From Antilocapra americana (taxonomy: Eukaryota; Chordata; Mammalia; Artiodactyla; Antilocapridae), in contig ML660773.1 in the NCBI GenBank assembly GCA_007570785.1, positions 1 through 64,000 on the forward strand: a stretch of 64,000 nucleotides of DNA, in the 5' to 3' direction. This document shows, in pieces, positions 1 to 12,122 of the stretch. Within the stretch, counting starts at the first letter, position 1; the number at the start of each line of letters is the position of its first letter. Made by a program: the position numbers and the translations under genes. The notes under the pieces were generated by a model. The model was not told the origin of the DNA, made no database searches, and worked only from the letters and a program-made list of their open reading frames with translations.

Positions 1-160
1 ATGTTTTATATGGTAAAACTTTATTAAAATTGAAATTTTTTCATTGGGTAAATTTTATAAAATTTGTGGGAGAGATTATATCAGTCCTTATCAAAATTTT
101 CATTAAAAAGCAAGGCAGCAACTGATTCCAACTAGTTTTTCATACTAGTATTATATAATA

Positions 161-369
161 GGGCTTCCCTAGAGGGTCAGTCTGTAAAGAATTCGCCTGC
201 AGTGCAGGAGACCTGGGTTCAGTCCCTGGGTTGGGATGATACCCTGGAGGAGGGCATGGCAACCCACTCCAGTATTCTTGTCTGGAGACTCCCCATGGAC
301 AGAGGAGGCTGAAGGACTGCAATCCATGGGGTCCAAAAGAGTTGCACACGACTGAGCAACTGAGCATAG
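161..369 (+). repeat. Bov-tA type SINE
   Basis: Begins with the tRNA-like head GGGCTTCCCT, has the B-box-like stretch GGTTCAGTCCCTGGG, the body CCCACTCCAGTATTCTTG, and ends with the ACTGAGCAACTGAGCA tail. Full-length ruminant SINE in plus orientation. Confidence 0.9.
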
Positions 370-949
370 CATTAATAACAAAATCAAATAATACATAATA
401 TCAAAATCAAACATTTCCTTATGAGCATAAATATAAAAGATTTTAATAAACTATTAGCATATTAAATTCAACAGTATGTAATTATATATACATATAAAAT
501 GGATCTTGACCTACTGGTGATTTGATTTAGGGCAGAAGGAAGGCCCTGCTGGGGCTGGGAGCTGGGCCTGCCTGACAAGGATGTTAAATGTGACCAAATG
601 ATCTTTCTACATCACTTGAGATGATTGTGCAATTTTTGTTGTTTATTCTGCAAACACAGAAAGAAATTTTTTAAAACAAAGCTTTATAGTAACATTTAAT
701 GTAACATGATAAGCACAGCCATGGGAATTTTCCCCACTGTGATTCATAATGAAAGACTCCACAGAGTCCACTAGAGCTGTCTCAGGACAGGGTGCTCCTG
801 ACCTTCTGCAGAGCAGAGTCAGGCCCTTTAGGCAGGTTCCACATGTTCAGAGACAACTACTACCATCAAATACAGGTCCTACCATCAACTACAGGTACCA
901 CCATCACTTCCTATCTACACAATGATTAAAAGTTACTCTAGTCTTATGC
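370..949. other. AT-rich intergenic sequence
   Basis: No open frame with recognisable homology, no splice-framed exon and no clear repeat. Only a short triplicated phrase is noticeable near 866-905 (variants of CTACCATCAACTACAGGTAC). Confidence 0.5.
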
Positions 950-2169
950 TTAGATCTTTGATCCATAGAGGATAACATAGGCAAAACACTCTCTGCCATA
1001 ACCCAAAAACGGGTTACTCCATGACCCATCTCCCAGAATATTGGAAATAAAAACACGAATAAACAAATGGGACCTAATTAAAATTAAAAGCTTCTGCACA
1101 ACAAAGGAAACTATAAGCAAGGTGAAGAGACAGCCTTCAGAATGGGAGAAAATAATAGCCAATGAAGCAATGGACAAACAATTAATCTCAAAAAAATACA
1201 AGCAACTCCTGCAGCTCCATTCTAGAAAAATAAACAACCCAATCAAAAAGTGGGCCAAAGAACTTAACAGACACTTCTCCAAAGAAGACATAAAAATGGC
1301 TAACAAACACATGAAAAGATGTTCAACATCACTCATTATCAGAGAAATGTAAATCAAAACCACAATGAGGTATCACTTTACACCAGTCAGAATGGCTGTA
1401 ATCCAAAAATCTACAAGTAATAAATGGTGGAGAGGATGTGGAGAAAAGGGAACTCTCTTACACTGTTGGTGGGATTGCAAACTAGTACAGCCACTATGGA
1501 AAACAGTGTGGAGGTCCTTAAAAAACTGCAAATAGTCCTGCCATATGACCCAGCAATCCCACTGCTGGGCATATACACCGAGGAAACCAGAATTGAAAGA
1601 GCCACGTGTACCCCAATGTTCATCGCTGCATTGTTTACAATAGCCAGGACATGGAAGCAACCTAGATGCCCATCAACTGACGAATGGATAAGAAAGCTGT
1701 GGTACATATACACAATGGAATATTACTCAGCATTAAGGAAAAATTCATTTGAATCAGTTCTACTCAGATGGACGAAACTGGAGCCCATTATCCAGAGTGA
1801 AGTAAGCCAGAAGCAAAAACAACAATACAGTATATTAACGCATATATATGGAATTTAGGAAGACGGTAACGAGAACCCAGCATGCGAGACAGCAAAAGGA
1901 ACACAGATGTATAGAATAGACTCAGGGCCTCTATGGATGAGGGAAAGGGTGGGATGATATGGGAGAATGGCATTGAAACATGTTAATTATCATATGTTTA
2001 AGCAATAGCCGGCCCAGGATTGATGCTTGGGACTGGTGCAGCGAGATTTCCCGGGGGGAGGGAGGAGGGAGAGGGGTTCTGGAGGGGGAGCATATGTGAA
2101 CCCATGGTGATATCATGTCATTGTTTGGCAAAACTAATAAAAAAAAATGTTTAATGAAAAAAAAAAAGA
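950..2169 (+). mobile_element. L1 3' end, 5'-truncated, with poly(A)
   Basis: Plus-strand fragment of a ruminant L1. It covers the end of ORF2 (products with motifs [15 protein letters not shown] and [12 protein letters not shown]), broken by stops near 1350 and in the reading-frame change before 1424. The ORF2-type stop is near 1858, followed by a G-rich 3' UTR and an A-rich tail at 2140-2169. The 5' part of L1, including reverse transcriptase, is absent, as in ordinary truncated insertions. It sits between unique sequence and the tandem array that begins at about 2170. Confidence 0.85.
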
Positions 2170-4435
2170 ACAGAAAAAAAAGAAACAAACCAGATGACAA
2201 AAAGAAACACACAGATATACAGAACAGAGTAGTGAATACCAGTGGGGAGCTTTCACGGGTAAAGGCACAATGGTAAAGTGATCAAATGTGTAGTGGAAGT
2301 GAGAGAGGAAAATTTGGGTGGTGAGCATGTGTAAGGTTTACACAAGTTGACGTGTAAAGCACAAGTGAAGCACATGTAACCTTAACACCCAATGTTAACT
2401 CAATTTATAAACTTAAATTATAAAGACACCTTCCCCTATTGCCAGGCCAAATCACTCTGTACCTTTACTATGGACATCTTTTTCTGAGCAATACGCTGAA
2501 CACCAAATTTAAAGCAAACTATCCTAAAATCCAGTTGTGCTCCTCCTCTCTGTAGATGATCAGAGAGGTGGGGGAGGAATGACTCGACCGAAGAAGATGC
2601 AGCTTTGAAGGTGGCTGAGGACCAGTCAAGGAGGAGTTTCCCTTTCCTAGCTGACCTGAGGCTGCTCCAAGGTTGCATGACCTTGTTGAGAGTTTCTTAG
2701 CCAAGTGACATTATCTATTACTTTCGGTCTAACCAAATCTGAAGACATGTTAAGAGAAAGAATTAATTCACAATTTCGCTCATGTTTGGAACACAAAAAA
2801 ACAAAAAGAAAACAAGTAAAAAGGATTTTAAGGAAGAAAAAAGCTGACAGGATAACAAATACAAAGATATACAGACCCAAGAAGTGGAAATCAGAGGAGA
2901 AGCCTCAGATGAAACGGAGCAGCAAATAGTGACAGAGGAAAACTGTATTTTTGGTGCTGAGGAGGTGTGTGGTTCACAGAAGCTGAAATGGATGGCTGTG
3001 CACCTATAACTTCACTAATACTATAATGGAATGATACCTAAGTTTAAAAAAATTTAAAATTAAGTTGAAAGAAATTAAAGAATCAGTTCCCAACTGTCTA
3101 AAGCCACATCACTACATAATTTTACTCTTGTCATATTTCCCTGAGGGATTAGCCAAACACCAAATTTAAACCACACAGCTGTGAACCTCTAGTCTGTCAG
3201 CAGATGCTCAGAATTATGAGTGCTGGACACCCCAGCTGAGGAGATGCACTTTCCAGGGTAGCTGAGGAGTCAGTGGGGAAATTTTCCTTTTGTGCTGACT
3301 TCATACTATCCTAAGGTCACATGACCTTGATGAGGTTTTCTTAACCAATCACGGTTAGGTAAGCTATAGTCTAGGAGGTATGCTGGAGCTGAAATACATT
3401 GTTATAGTCTAAGAGTCACGCATCTTAGTGACTGAATAACAGCAATCACCCTGTATCTATCAACATCTTGAAGACACATTTAGAAGAGAAATAGCTTATT
3501 AATTCTCTTACATGTGGAATACTAAACATATATTTAAAAATCAAATAATAAAAAAATGAAGAAAGCAAATGATACAAAAACAAACACATATTCTCATAGG
3601 ACAGAGAAGTGGATGTCAGTGTATAGCAGCAAGTGGATGGCCAAAGGGTAAAACAGGTCCACAGAATGGTAACAAAAAAACCCCAAGTTTTTGGTGCTAA
3701 GCAATTTTATGCTATGCTGGAGCTGAAATATATTGTTATATGCATGAAACTTGTCTAATATTGTGACCAGTGATAACCTAGCAAAGAATAATTAAATTAA
3801 AATTTAAAGTATCTACAGCCCATCACTTAAACCACATCAGTACATAATAATATCTGGTCTACTGTCCCATTTCTCTGATGGACAGACTGAATGCCAAATT
3901 TATTTTTTATATAATAGTAAGTTTATTCAATTCAACAGCAGTAAGCAAGTATATCAAATAATGTTGAAATGGACAAGTAAGTGGACTTCAAATTTACGTA
4001 AAACAACATTAAATCCTCTACTCTGCAGCACCCCAGCTGGGTTGGTCCCTAAACCTAACCCTTGTTGGTCAGTAGATGCTCAGAATGGCAGATGCTGGAC
4101 ACTCTGAGTCCATCTGAAGGTGGCTGAGGAGGATCAGTGGGAAATTTCACTTTCCTGCTGCCTTTGAGTCTGCTCTGAGGTCGAATGACCTAAATGAGGT
4201 TTTACTTAATCCAGTCAAGGTTATGTATCAACCTTTGACCCCTGTCATGTCTTGTAGACACATCCTCAAGAGAAATATCTTGTGAATCAACTTATATATT
4301 GAACACTAAAAACAAAGAAAAAGAACACATAAAGTAAAAAATATTAAAGACAGTCAATGGCACAAAAATAAATCCATATATTCACAGAACAGAGCAGATG
4401 ATAGCAGACAGTAGCCGCAGAGGGATGGCTGATGG

Positions 4436-4549
4436 CTTCTCTGTCCATGGGATTCTCCAGGCAAGGATACAGCAGTGGTTTGCCATGCCCTTCTCCAGGG
4501 GATCTTCCCTACCCAGGGATCAAACCTAGGAGCCACCAGAGAAGCCCCC
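4436..4549 (-). repeat. partial Bov-tA type SINE
   Basis: Minus-orientation fragment (CTGTCCATGGGATTCTCCAG ... CCAGAGAAGCCCC), inserted in the third unit of the tandem array. Confidence 0.8.
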
Positions 4550-4594
4550 AAATAGGTCAACAGGATGGTAACTCTACTTTCTTGATGTTGACCA

Positions 4595-5570
4595 CTTTTC
4601 AGTTCAGTTCAGTTCAGTCACTGAGTCGTGTCCGACTCTTTGCGACCCCATGAATTGCAGCACGCCAGACCTCCCTGTCCATCACCAACTCCCGGAGTCT
4701 ACCCAAACTCATGTCCATCGAGTTGGTGATGCCATCCAGCCATCTCATCCTCTGTCATCCCCTTCTCCTCCTGTCCCCAATCCTTCCCAGCATTAGGGTC
4801 TTTTCCAATGAGTCAACTCTTCACATGAGGTGGCCAAAGTACTGGAGTTTCAGCTTCAACATCAATCCTTCCAATGAACACCCAGGACTGATCTCCTTTA
4901 GGATGGACTGGTTGGATCGCCTTACAGTCCAAGGGACTCTCAAGAGTCTTCTCCAACACCATAGTTCAAAAGCATCAATTCTTCCATGCTCAGCTTTCTT
5001 CACCGTCCAACTCTCACATCCATACATGACTCCTGGAAAAATCATAGCCTTGACTAGACAGACCTTTGTTGGTAAAGTAATGTCTCTGCTTTTTAATATG
5101 ATATCTAGGTTGGTTATAACTTTCCTTCCAAGGAGTAAGCATCTTTTAATTTCATGGCTGCAATCACCATCTGCAGTGATTTTGGAGCCCAAAAAACCTG
5201 ACACTGTTTTCACTGTTTCCCGATCTATTTATCATGAAGTGATGGGACCAGATGCCATGATCTTAGTTTTCTGAACGTTGAGCTTTAAGCCAGCTTTTTC
5301 ACTCTCCTCTTTCACTTTCATCAAGAGGCACATTAGATCCTCTTCACTTTCTGCCATAAGTGTGGTATCATCTGCATATCTGAGGTTATTGATATTTCTC
5401 CCAGCAATCCTGATTCCAGCTTGTGCTTCTTCCAGCCCAGCATTTCTCATGATGTACTCTGCATATAAGTTAAATAAGCAGGGTGACAATATACAGCCTT
5501 GACATACTCCTTTTCCTCTTTGGAACCAGTCTTGTTCCATGTCCAGTGCTAACTATTGCTTCCTGACCAG
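4595..5570 (-). mobile_element. BovB (RTE) LINE 3' fragment
   Basis: Minus-strand BovB LINE. Conceptual reading gives the reverse transcriptase C-terminal part in two frames: a 102-codon stretch (5232-5540) with GVCQGCILSPCLFNLYAEYI and the catalytic YADDTTLMA, then a 130-codon stretch (4821-5213) with LGSKITADGDCSHEIKRCLL and the GVMYGCESWTVKKAE motif. The plus-strand left edge carries the BovB terminal GTTCAGTTCAGTTCAGT repeat. The element is 5'-truncated and frameshifted, so it is not autonomous. It splits the third unit of the tandem array and therefore post-dates it. Confidence 0.92.
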
Positions 5571-6492
5571 TTTTATGGCATACTAAAACTAAAATATAAT
5601 TCTACACAAGTAAAACATGTAATATTGTAACCCAGTCACACCCTAGAAAAATAGCTTTAAAAATTAAATTATCCATGCCTCAGTGCATAAAGCCACATCT
5701 ATGCATATTTTGTCTATGTCCAGGTTCTCTGGGGAATACACTGAACACCAAAACAAATTTTTTAAAAAAACCCTGAAATCCAGCTGGGTACCTCCCATCT
5801 GTCAGTAGATGCTCAGACTGGTAGGCACTGGATACCCTCCACTGAAGGAGATGCAGCCTTGGATGTGGCTGAGGGTCAGTGGGGAGAATTCCCTTTCTTA
5901 GCTGACTTTGTTACTGCTCCATGGTCCTGTGACCTTGTTAAGATTTCTCCTGGCCAATTAAGGTCATGTATCAGCTTGTTCCATCTGTGCCTGAAAACAA
6001 ATTAAGAGAATCTTGATAGGAACACACCTCATCCCAGTGGATATCCGGGAAGACTCCCTGGAAATTTCAGTTCAATGTGGGTGTGTGTCAAAGGATAACT
6101 TTCCAAGTCCTCCAGACAAGTGGGGACATCTACTTTGTGACAGTATTTCTTTCTTTCTTTGGAAAAAAAAACATTGCACTAATTATTTTCAAAACTGACT
6201 TGTGTTAAGGCTGATAGTTTGGGGCATTTATATTCCTGCAGTTTTATTCCATGAGCTTATGTGGTGGTAACAAGCCTGGGATCCTATTTAGTGAGAATGC
6301 TGGGTGCATAATTCAGGAATCAGCTGAGTAAGACAGACAGTATGATCATGGAAGGGACTCTTCATCCACTTGGCTCAGTTCAGAGGTTTGGGGGCAAAGT
6401 AACAAAGAGATTTCTGGGGTCTAAGAGGGCAGAGATGTCTGTCTCTTGAGCCCCAGGTGGTTTCTCTCTGCAGACATAGGTGAGTGAGTGAG

Positions 6493-6694
6493 TGAAGTCA
6501 GTCAGTCGTGTCTGACTCTTTGCGATTCCATGGACTGTAGCCTACCAGGCTCCTCCATCCATGGAATTTTCCAGGCAAGTGTACTGGAGTGGGTTGCCAT
6601 TTCCTTCTCCAGGGGATGTTCCCAACCCAGGGATTGAACCTGAGTCTCCACATTGCAGGCAGATGCTTTACCATCTGAGCTACCAGGGAAGCCC
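6493..6694 (-). repeat. Bov-tA type SINE
   Basis: Full-length minus-orientation copy from AGTGAAGTCAGTCAGTCGTG to CTACCAGGGAAGCCC. Confidence 0.9.
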
Positions 6695-7032
6695 ATGCAG
6701 ACATAGGTTGAGGGGCTCAAATAATGTAAGACCAGATGTCTCTGAGACTCCCCCATGAACTTGCCTGAACAGGGCCATGACATTCTGGGAAACATGACCA
6801 GTGGAGCTGAAGATTAGAGCTGTGTCACCACCTGGGCCTGAATGGGGTACATGGAGATAGGGGGACATTGGAATGAGTGGAGTTGAGTTGTGTACAAAGA
6901 GCTGCGGAGAAAGAGGCGAATCAAAGAATGGGGCTGAGTCTCTGCCCACTTTCCAGAGTGTAAACCTGTGTCCTTTGTTTACAGAGGCTCAAAGAAATCA
7001 AACAGCAACTCTGAGCTTCTTTAGCCATGGAC

Positions 7033-7038
7033 TTTATT
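7033..7038 (-). terminator. poly(A) signal of KRAB-ZNF gene 1
   Basis: TTTATT on plus reads AATAAA on the minus strand in the context CAAACAATAAAGTCC. The paralogous gene 2 has the same signal in similar surroundings (52735-52740, AAATAATAAAGTCT), so it probably marks the common 3' end of these genes. Cleavage would fall roughly 10-25 bases to the left. Confidence 0.6.
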
Positions 7039-7190
7039 GTTTGAATATTTGCAATTATTATTCTATACACAAACATTAACATCTTACAAAACTCTGTATT
7101 CCATATTGCTAGGTCACTTCACTCTTCATTTTATGTCACATTTCCATCAAGAACTATTTTCCCAAATCACAATCTGCCTGATTGTGTATT

Positions 7191-7395
7191 GTTGTTATTC
7201 AGTTACTAAGTTGTGTACAACTCTGCAATGCTATAGACTAGCCCATCAGGCTCATCTGTCCATGAGATTTTCCAGGCAAGAATACTGAAGTGGGTTGCCA
7301 CTTTCTTCTCCAGGGTTTCTTCCTGGAACCAGGATCAAACTTGTGTCTCCTGCATTCACAGGAAGATTCTTTACCACTGAGCCACTTGGGAAGTC
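7191..7395 (-). repeat. Bov-tA type SINE in gene 1 3' UTR
   Basis: Minus-orientation copy, moderately diverged (TTTTCCAGGCAAGAATACTG ... CCACTTGGGAAGTC), lying between the stop codon and the predicted poly(A) signal of gene 1. Confidence 0.85.
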
Positions 7396-7851
7396 TGATT
7401 GTGTGTTAACAGTTTTCTTTTGGGGGTTCCCCCTCCCATACATGATCATTTTTTTCTGATGTGAAATCTAGCTGTAGCTCCACTGTGGTTTTTAGGATTG
7501 CGACATCCTCAGTGTGAGAATTTCACATTAACTGAGAAATAAGTAATCACTGAAGACTTCTCTTCCTTCATGTCACTGAGGGTGTGTTATATAGTCTGAG
7601 CACAGGTGAGCCAGTGGGCTTGCTCTATGGAGAAAGAATTTCTCATAACTTTCCATGAAATCAATTCTCAAGGATAAATTATTTAGAAGTATGCTTTGAT
7701 GTTGCTCAACATACTTTAGTATTTCTCAAGTCTTCATCTTTGTTCTTGTTTTAGTGATTATTTTTCACTGAGTTTCTTGTGCACATCAAGCCTGTGGCTC
7801 ACCTGAGTATTTGTTAAGAGTGATTATAGTCCCAGTGAGTCTCCACATGGA

Positions 7852-7853
7852 GT

Positions 7854-7904
<51 letters not shown>
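7852..7904. repeat. compound (GT)n(GA)n microsatellite
   Basis: About 13 GT repeats run directly into about 13 GA repeats. The tract abuts the end of a minus-orientation SINE. Confidence 0.97.
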
Positions 7905-7905
7905 T

Positions 7906-8024
7906 TAGTTGGTCAGTCATGCCCAACTTTTTGTGACCCCATGAACTGTAGCCCACCAGGCTCCTCTGTCCATGGAATTCTCCAAGCAAGAATCCTGGAA
8001 TGGATTGCTGTTCTTTTCTCCAGG
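7906..8024 (-). repeat. partial Bov-tA type SINE
   Basis: Truncated minus-orientation copy (GTCAGTCATGCCCAACTTTT ... TTTTCTCCAGG) next to the compound microsatellite. The tRNA-like head is missing. Confidence 0.85.
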
Positions 8025-8029
8025 CCACA

Positions 8030-8488
8030 TGGAGCAGCCTCATACTGAACAATGAATTGTGAAAAAAGAACTAGGTGTTGCTTATCCTCTCCTCACATAC
8101 TCTAGGGTCTATAAAGTTGGAAGGTGCTGCTGAAAACACTCATATTGTGTTTACAGAGTGAGTTCTGCTAAGTTATCTGAGGTCAGGCAATTGACTAAAG
8201 GCTTTGCCACAGAGACAGTGCACCTATGGGTCCACTTCCACAGGTGATGCCTGTCTGGACTGTGGATGGAGTACAATGCCTGTAGGAGCCTCCATGTTGA
8301 TTAAGTCACCTCAGGTTAGAACATCTATGGAGGGCCCTTCTGCTTTTCTCCTCTGTGCTGGGTTCCCTCATGCCATCTAAGGGAAAAAGCAGGAGCAATG
8401 TGTTATCCACAGAGTTGACATTCATAGGTCTGCTCTCTGCTGTGTTCTCTCATGTTCTCTCAGTTTATCACATATACTAAAGGCCTTC
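8030..8488 (-). pseudogene. decayed C-terminal finger remnants, gene 1 3' UTR
   Basis: Directly beyond the stop codon of gene 1 the minus strand still shows finger-like phrases. AAGGCCTTTAGTATATGTGATAAA resembles a KAF-x5-L finger core, AGAGAACATGAGAGAACACA resembles the HERTH linker, and ATGAATGTCAACTCTGTGG resembles a YECQLCG knuckle. They are out of frame with each other. The finger array was therefore once longer and now ends at a premature stop. Confidence 0.6.
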
Positions 8489-9780
8489 TTACACACAAGG
8501 CAAATTTGCTTTCACTCCTGTGTGGATTTTCTTGTGCATACAAAGCCCAGAACTATAACGGAAAGACTTCCCACACTCAAGACATAGATATGGTTTCTCT
8601 CCAGTGTGGATTTTATTGTGTGAATTAAGGTCCCTTCTTTGAGGAAAGGCTTTCCCACACTGATGACACTCATAGGGCTTCTCTCCCGTGTGAGTTCTCT
8701 CATGTTCTTTCAAGGAAGAGTTTCGATTGAAGACTTTCCCACACAGTTGACATTTGAATGGTTTCTCTCCAGTGTGAATCATGCTGTGTCTCTTGAGGCT
8801 AGCACATCTACTAAAGACTTTCCCACACTGAAGACATTCATAAGTCTTCTCTTTTGTGTGACTTTTCTCATGTTGTTTCAAGGAGGAATTTTGATTGAAA
8901 ACCTTCCCACACAGTTGACATTTGAATGGTTTCTCTCCAGTGTGAATCACCTTGTGTCGTATGAGCCTAGAGCAATGACTAAAGACTTTTCCACACTGAT
9001 GACATTCATAGCCATTCTCTCCTCTGTGAGCTTTCTCATGTTCTTTCAAGGAGAATCTTCCATTGATGATTTTTCCACATAGTCGACATTCAAATTGTTT
9101 CTTTCCAGTGTGAATCCTCTTGTGTTTACTGAGGCTAGTGCAACTACTAAAGGCTTTTCCACATAGAGGACATTTATAGGGCTTCTCTCCTGTATGAGTT
9201 CTCTCATGTTCTTTCAAGGAGCAACTTTGATTGAAGACTTTCCCACAGAGTTGACATTTGAATGGTTTCTCTCCAGTGTGAATCTTCTTATGTCTGCTGA
9301 TGCTAGAGCAATTACTAAAGGCTTTCCCACATAGAAGACATTCATAAGGCTTCTCTCCTGTATGAGTTCTCTCATGCTCTTTCAAGGAGAATCTTTGACT
9401 GAAGACTTTCCCACAGTGTTGACATTTGAATGGTTTCTCTCCAGTGTGAATCATCTTGTGTTCTCCGAGTCTAAAGCAATTACTAAGGACTTTTCCACAC
9501 AGAGTATGTTGACATGATTTACCTCTAGTGTGAGTGTGACCCTGTCCATTAAGGAATGATCCTTGACTAAGTGATTTTTCACATTGTTTGCTGACATTAT
9601 GCTTCCTTCTTAAGGGAACTGTTGAATATTGAGGTGAAGATGTAGGAGTAAATTCATCACTCAGATCAATACATCCAGCAGAATTCCCTTGAGAGTAAGA
9701 AACCTGCTTTGGAGAAGGAAATATGAGACTGTTACTGGTTTTCCCAAGACTAGGAAGACATTCATTTGTCTCCATGTTCA
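8489..9780 (-). CDS. KRAB-ZNF gene 1, zinc-finger exon
   Basis: Terminal exon encoding about 430 residues. An 80-90-residue spacer is followed by a C2H2 array: one degenerate finger (CX4C instead of CX2C) and eleven canonical CX2C-X12-HX3H fingers joined by mostly TGEKP-type linkers. Two linkers deviate (TGKKQ, TKEKT). Fingers alternate between an FKCQLCGKVFNQ...SLKEHERTH type and a YECxxCGKxFSxC...RHxxIH type. The exon begins after a CTCTACAG acceptor, so the frame opens as G|TG (phase 1) and matches the KRAB-B donor exactly. C2H2 arrays of this kind bind DNA in the nucleus, and with an N-terminal KRAB box such proteins usually recruit TRIM28 to repress targets. No specific orthologue can be named from sequence alone. 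Confidence 0.92.
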
Positions 9781-10132
9781 CTGTAGAGCATCAGCTGGTA
9801 AGTTTCCTGTTAAAATGTCTCCAATATTAGATCTAAGCACATGTTGTATTACTCCCCTGTAGGCACAAACATTTGCTTTTATAGTTTCCTACCTCAGATA
9901 TCAGATTAATTTAGAAGATGAGCAATGTCTATATAACTGACTTTTTCCCCTTAATTCACTGGTTGTGGTTTTGAGCTCATATTGATTCTTAACTGATTTC
10001 AGATTATGCAACATTTTTTTTCAGAAAGAGTTCAATGTCAAATTACACATAGGCAATGGTTCTCAATTACCAACTTATCTCACTGCCAGGTCTTTCATTT
10101 GGATGACTGGGGTTCCCACCCATGAAACTTAC
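9781..10132 (-). other. intron before zinc-finger exon, gene 1
   Basis: AT-rich with no repeat I can name. It ends in an alternative, upstream acceptor-like TTTTAACAG about 26 bases before the one used for the in-frame junction. Confidence 0.5.
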
Positions 10133-10215
10133 CATTGCCATGGTAGGGGATATGTGCTTCCTGTAGACACTTGGCATGAGTATCATTTCTTGTTGTCTAA
10201 GGGGTCTCTCACTGC
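10133..10215 (-). CDS. gene 1, optional small exon (83 bp)
   Basis: Minus-strand exon-like block with acceptor CCATTTCTTTAG and donor AATG|GTAAGT. It encodes a short linker containing RQQEM and MPSVYRKH, homologous to small exons in gene 2 (54779-54858) and locus 3 (46872-46950). From the phase-1 KRAB-B donor it stays open to its end, but leaves phase 0. Joined to the zinc-finger exon at the CTCTACAG acceptor the next codon is TGA. Inclusion would truncate the protein before the fingers; skipping gives a full-length product. Confidence 0.55.
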
Positions 10216-10737
10216 CTAAAGAAATGGAAAAAATATAGATTTTAGAGTGGCATTAGGTAAATAGAAATATAGATAAATACCAAAGTCCTCCATAAGAGGA
10301 TGTTTCAAAAATTCGCACTCACATGGAGAAACTATGTATATAACAAAGGAATACTCAAGGTAGTAGAATACTTTAAAAGTCATTGTCTATTAGACAAAAC
10401 CAGGATTAAAATATAAAAATGTAATGTGAGGAAGAGACAGTGGGTCAGAAAATGGTGGAAAAAACATTAAATGAGAGGGTCAGGACAGGAATCACTATGC
10501 ATAAGTTTAAGTGCAGCAAGTACACAAATCTTTAAAGAAAAGAAAGTGGCAGGAAGACACATGAATTGGAATCATAGGTGCAAAGAATGGTAAAAATGTG
10601 AGGAATATGCCCCAATGTGCTCACTTTCATTTAGGATAGATCACTCACTCCTCAAAACCTTCAGTTTTGCTTCCAAGGGCTTAGTCACTCAATGACCAGA
10701 ACCTCTTTGCAGTGAAGTCCAGGCCTCTGATGCTCAC
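10216..10737 (-). other. intron, gene 1
   Basis: AT-rich intron sequence, no repeat or exon recognised. Confidence 0.5.
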
Positions 10738-10833
10738 CTGGTCTCTGACCTTGGAAGCCTCCTGCTGCTTCAGTCCACAACTCTTTTCCTTGTTCCAGCT
10801 GGGAAATCATATCAGGTTTGCTGATTTGATAGC
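10738..10833 (-). CDS. gene 1, KRAB-B exon (96 bp)
   Basis: Exactly 96 bp between acceptor AATCAAATAG and donor CCAG|GTGAGC, the usual KRAB-B exon length. Product contains GYQISKPDMISQLEQGKELW, a typical B-box. Phases in and out are both 1, consistent with the KRAB-A and zinc-finger exons. The B-box normally strengthens repression by the A-box. Confidence 0.92.
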
Positions 10834-11671
<838 letters not shown>

Positions 11672-12066
11672 CTAAAACATCAGGGATATTCTGATTTAGA
11701 CAGAGAAGCCTCTACTGCTGTCCAGAGTGGGAAGGTTCAGCTGAGGAAAGATGAGGACTGGGTGGATAACGATCATGCTCCATGTGGGGTTCCTCTGGTT
11801 CCCTGCAGCACTGAGCTGGTGTCTGCCTTTCAGGTACACTCTAACATCAAGAATCCTTATTTTACAGAAATATCACGTGAAGTGTGTTTTAGTATAATTC
11901 TCAAGTTTTTCAATAACCTGGTAATTAGGACTTCCAGACAGGTGATTATGAAATATTCACTTGAAAATTTATAAGTAAATTTCTGTTTTTTATTAACTGT
12001 ACAGATTTCAAACAAGACAAACAATAACCATGGTGGGCTACTTTTAAACCATGACTATTTATTACT

Positions 12067-12122
12067 TTAAATTATGTCCCTACGGGCTTTCCTGGTGGCT
12101 CAGAAGTTAAATTATGTCCCTA
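12067..12122. repeat. 24-nt SINE head between 16-bp direct repeats
   Basis: The direct repeat TTAAATTATGTCCCTA (12067-12082 and 12107-12122) flanks 24 bases, of which about 20 match the first bases of a Bov-tA head (GGGCTTTCCTGGTGGCTCAG). It looks like a target duplication round a SINE transcript that contributed only its 5' end. It lies in the long intron upstream of KRAB-A of gene 1. Confidence 0.8.

Larger units (their letters stand above)
2170..6050. repeat. degenerate tandem array, ~0.7-kb unit, 4-5 copies
   Basis: The same ordered set of phrases recurs. (i) A 'CACATCA-TACATAAT' type opener is followed by variants of 'CTGAACACCAAATTTAAA' at about 2500, 3160, 3890 and 5745. (ii) 'CTGTCAGTAGATGCTCAG' variants occur near 3197, 4068 and 5798, with a weaker form near 2550. 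(iii) 'AGCTGACCTGAGGCTGCTCC...CATGACCTTG' variants occur near 2650, 3295, 4158 and 5900. (iv) A tail phrase 'AGATATACAGAACAGAG' recurs near 2210, 2865, 3595 and 4380. Approximate units: tail 2170-2435, 2436-3085, 3086-3815, 3816-5640 (interrupted by a SINE and a BovB) and 5660-6050. Copies differ by many substitutions and indels. I do not recognise the family. Confidence 0.65.

Noticed and set aside
7852..7904. CRISPR-like or satellite array
   Set aside because: It is a plain dinucleotide microsatellite; no repeat-spacer structure occurs anywhere in the window.
8639..9082. 147-codon plus-strand frame
   Set aside because: Antisense shadow of the zinc-finger exon of gene 1; its periodicity is that of the finger repeats.
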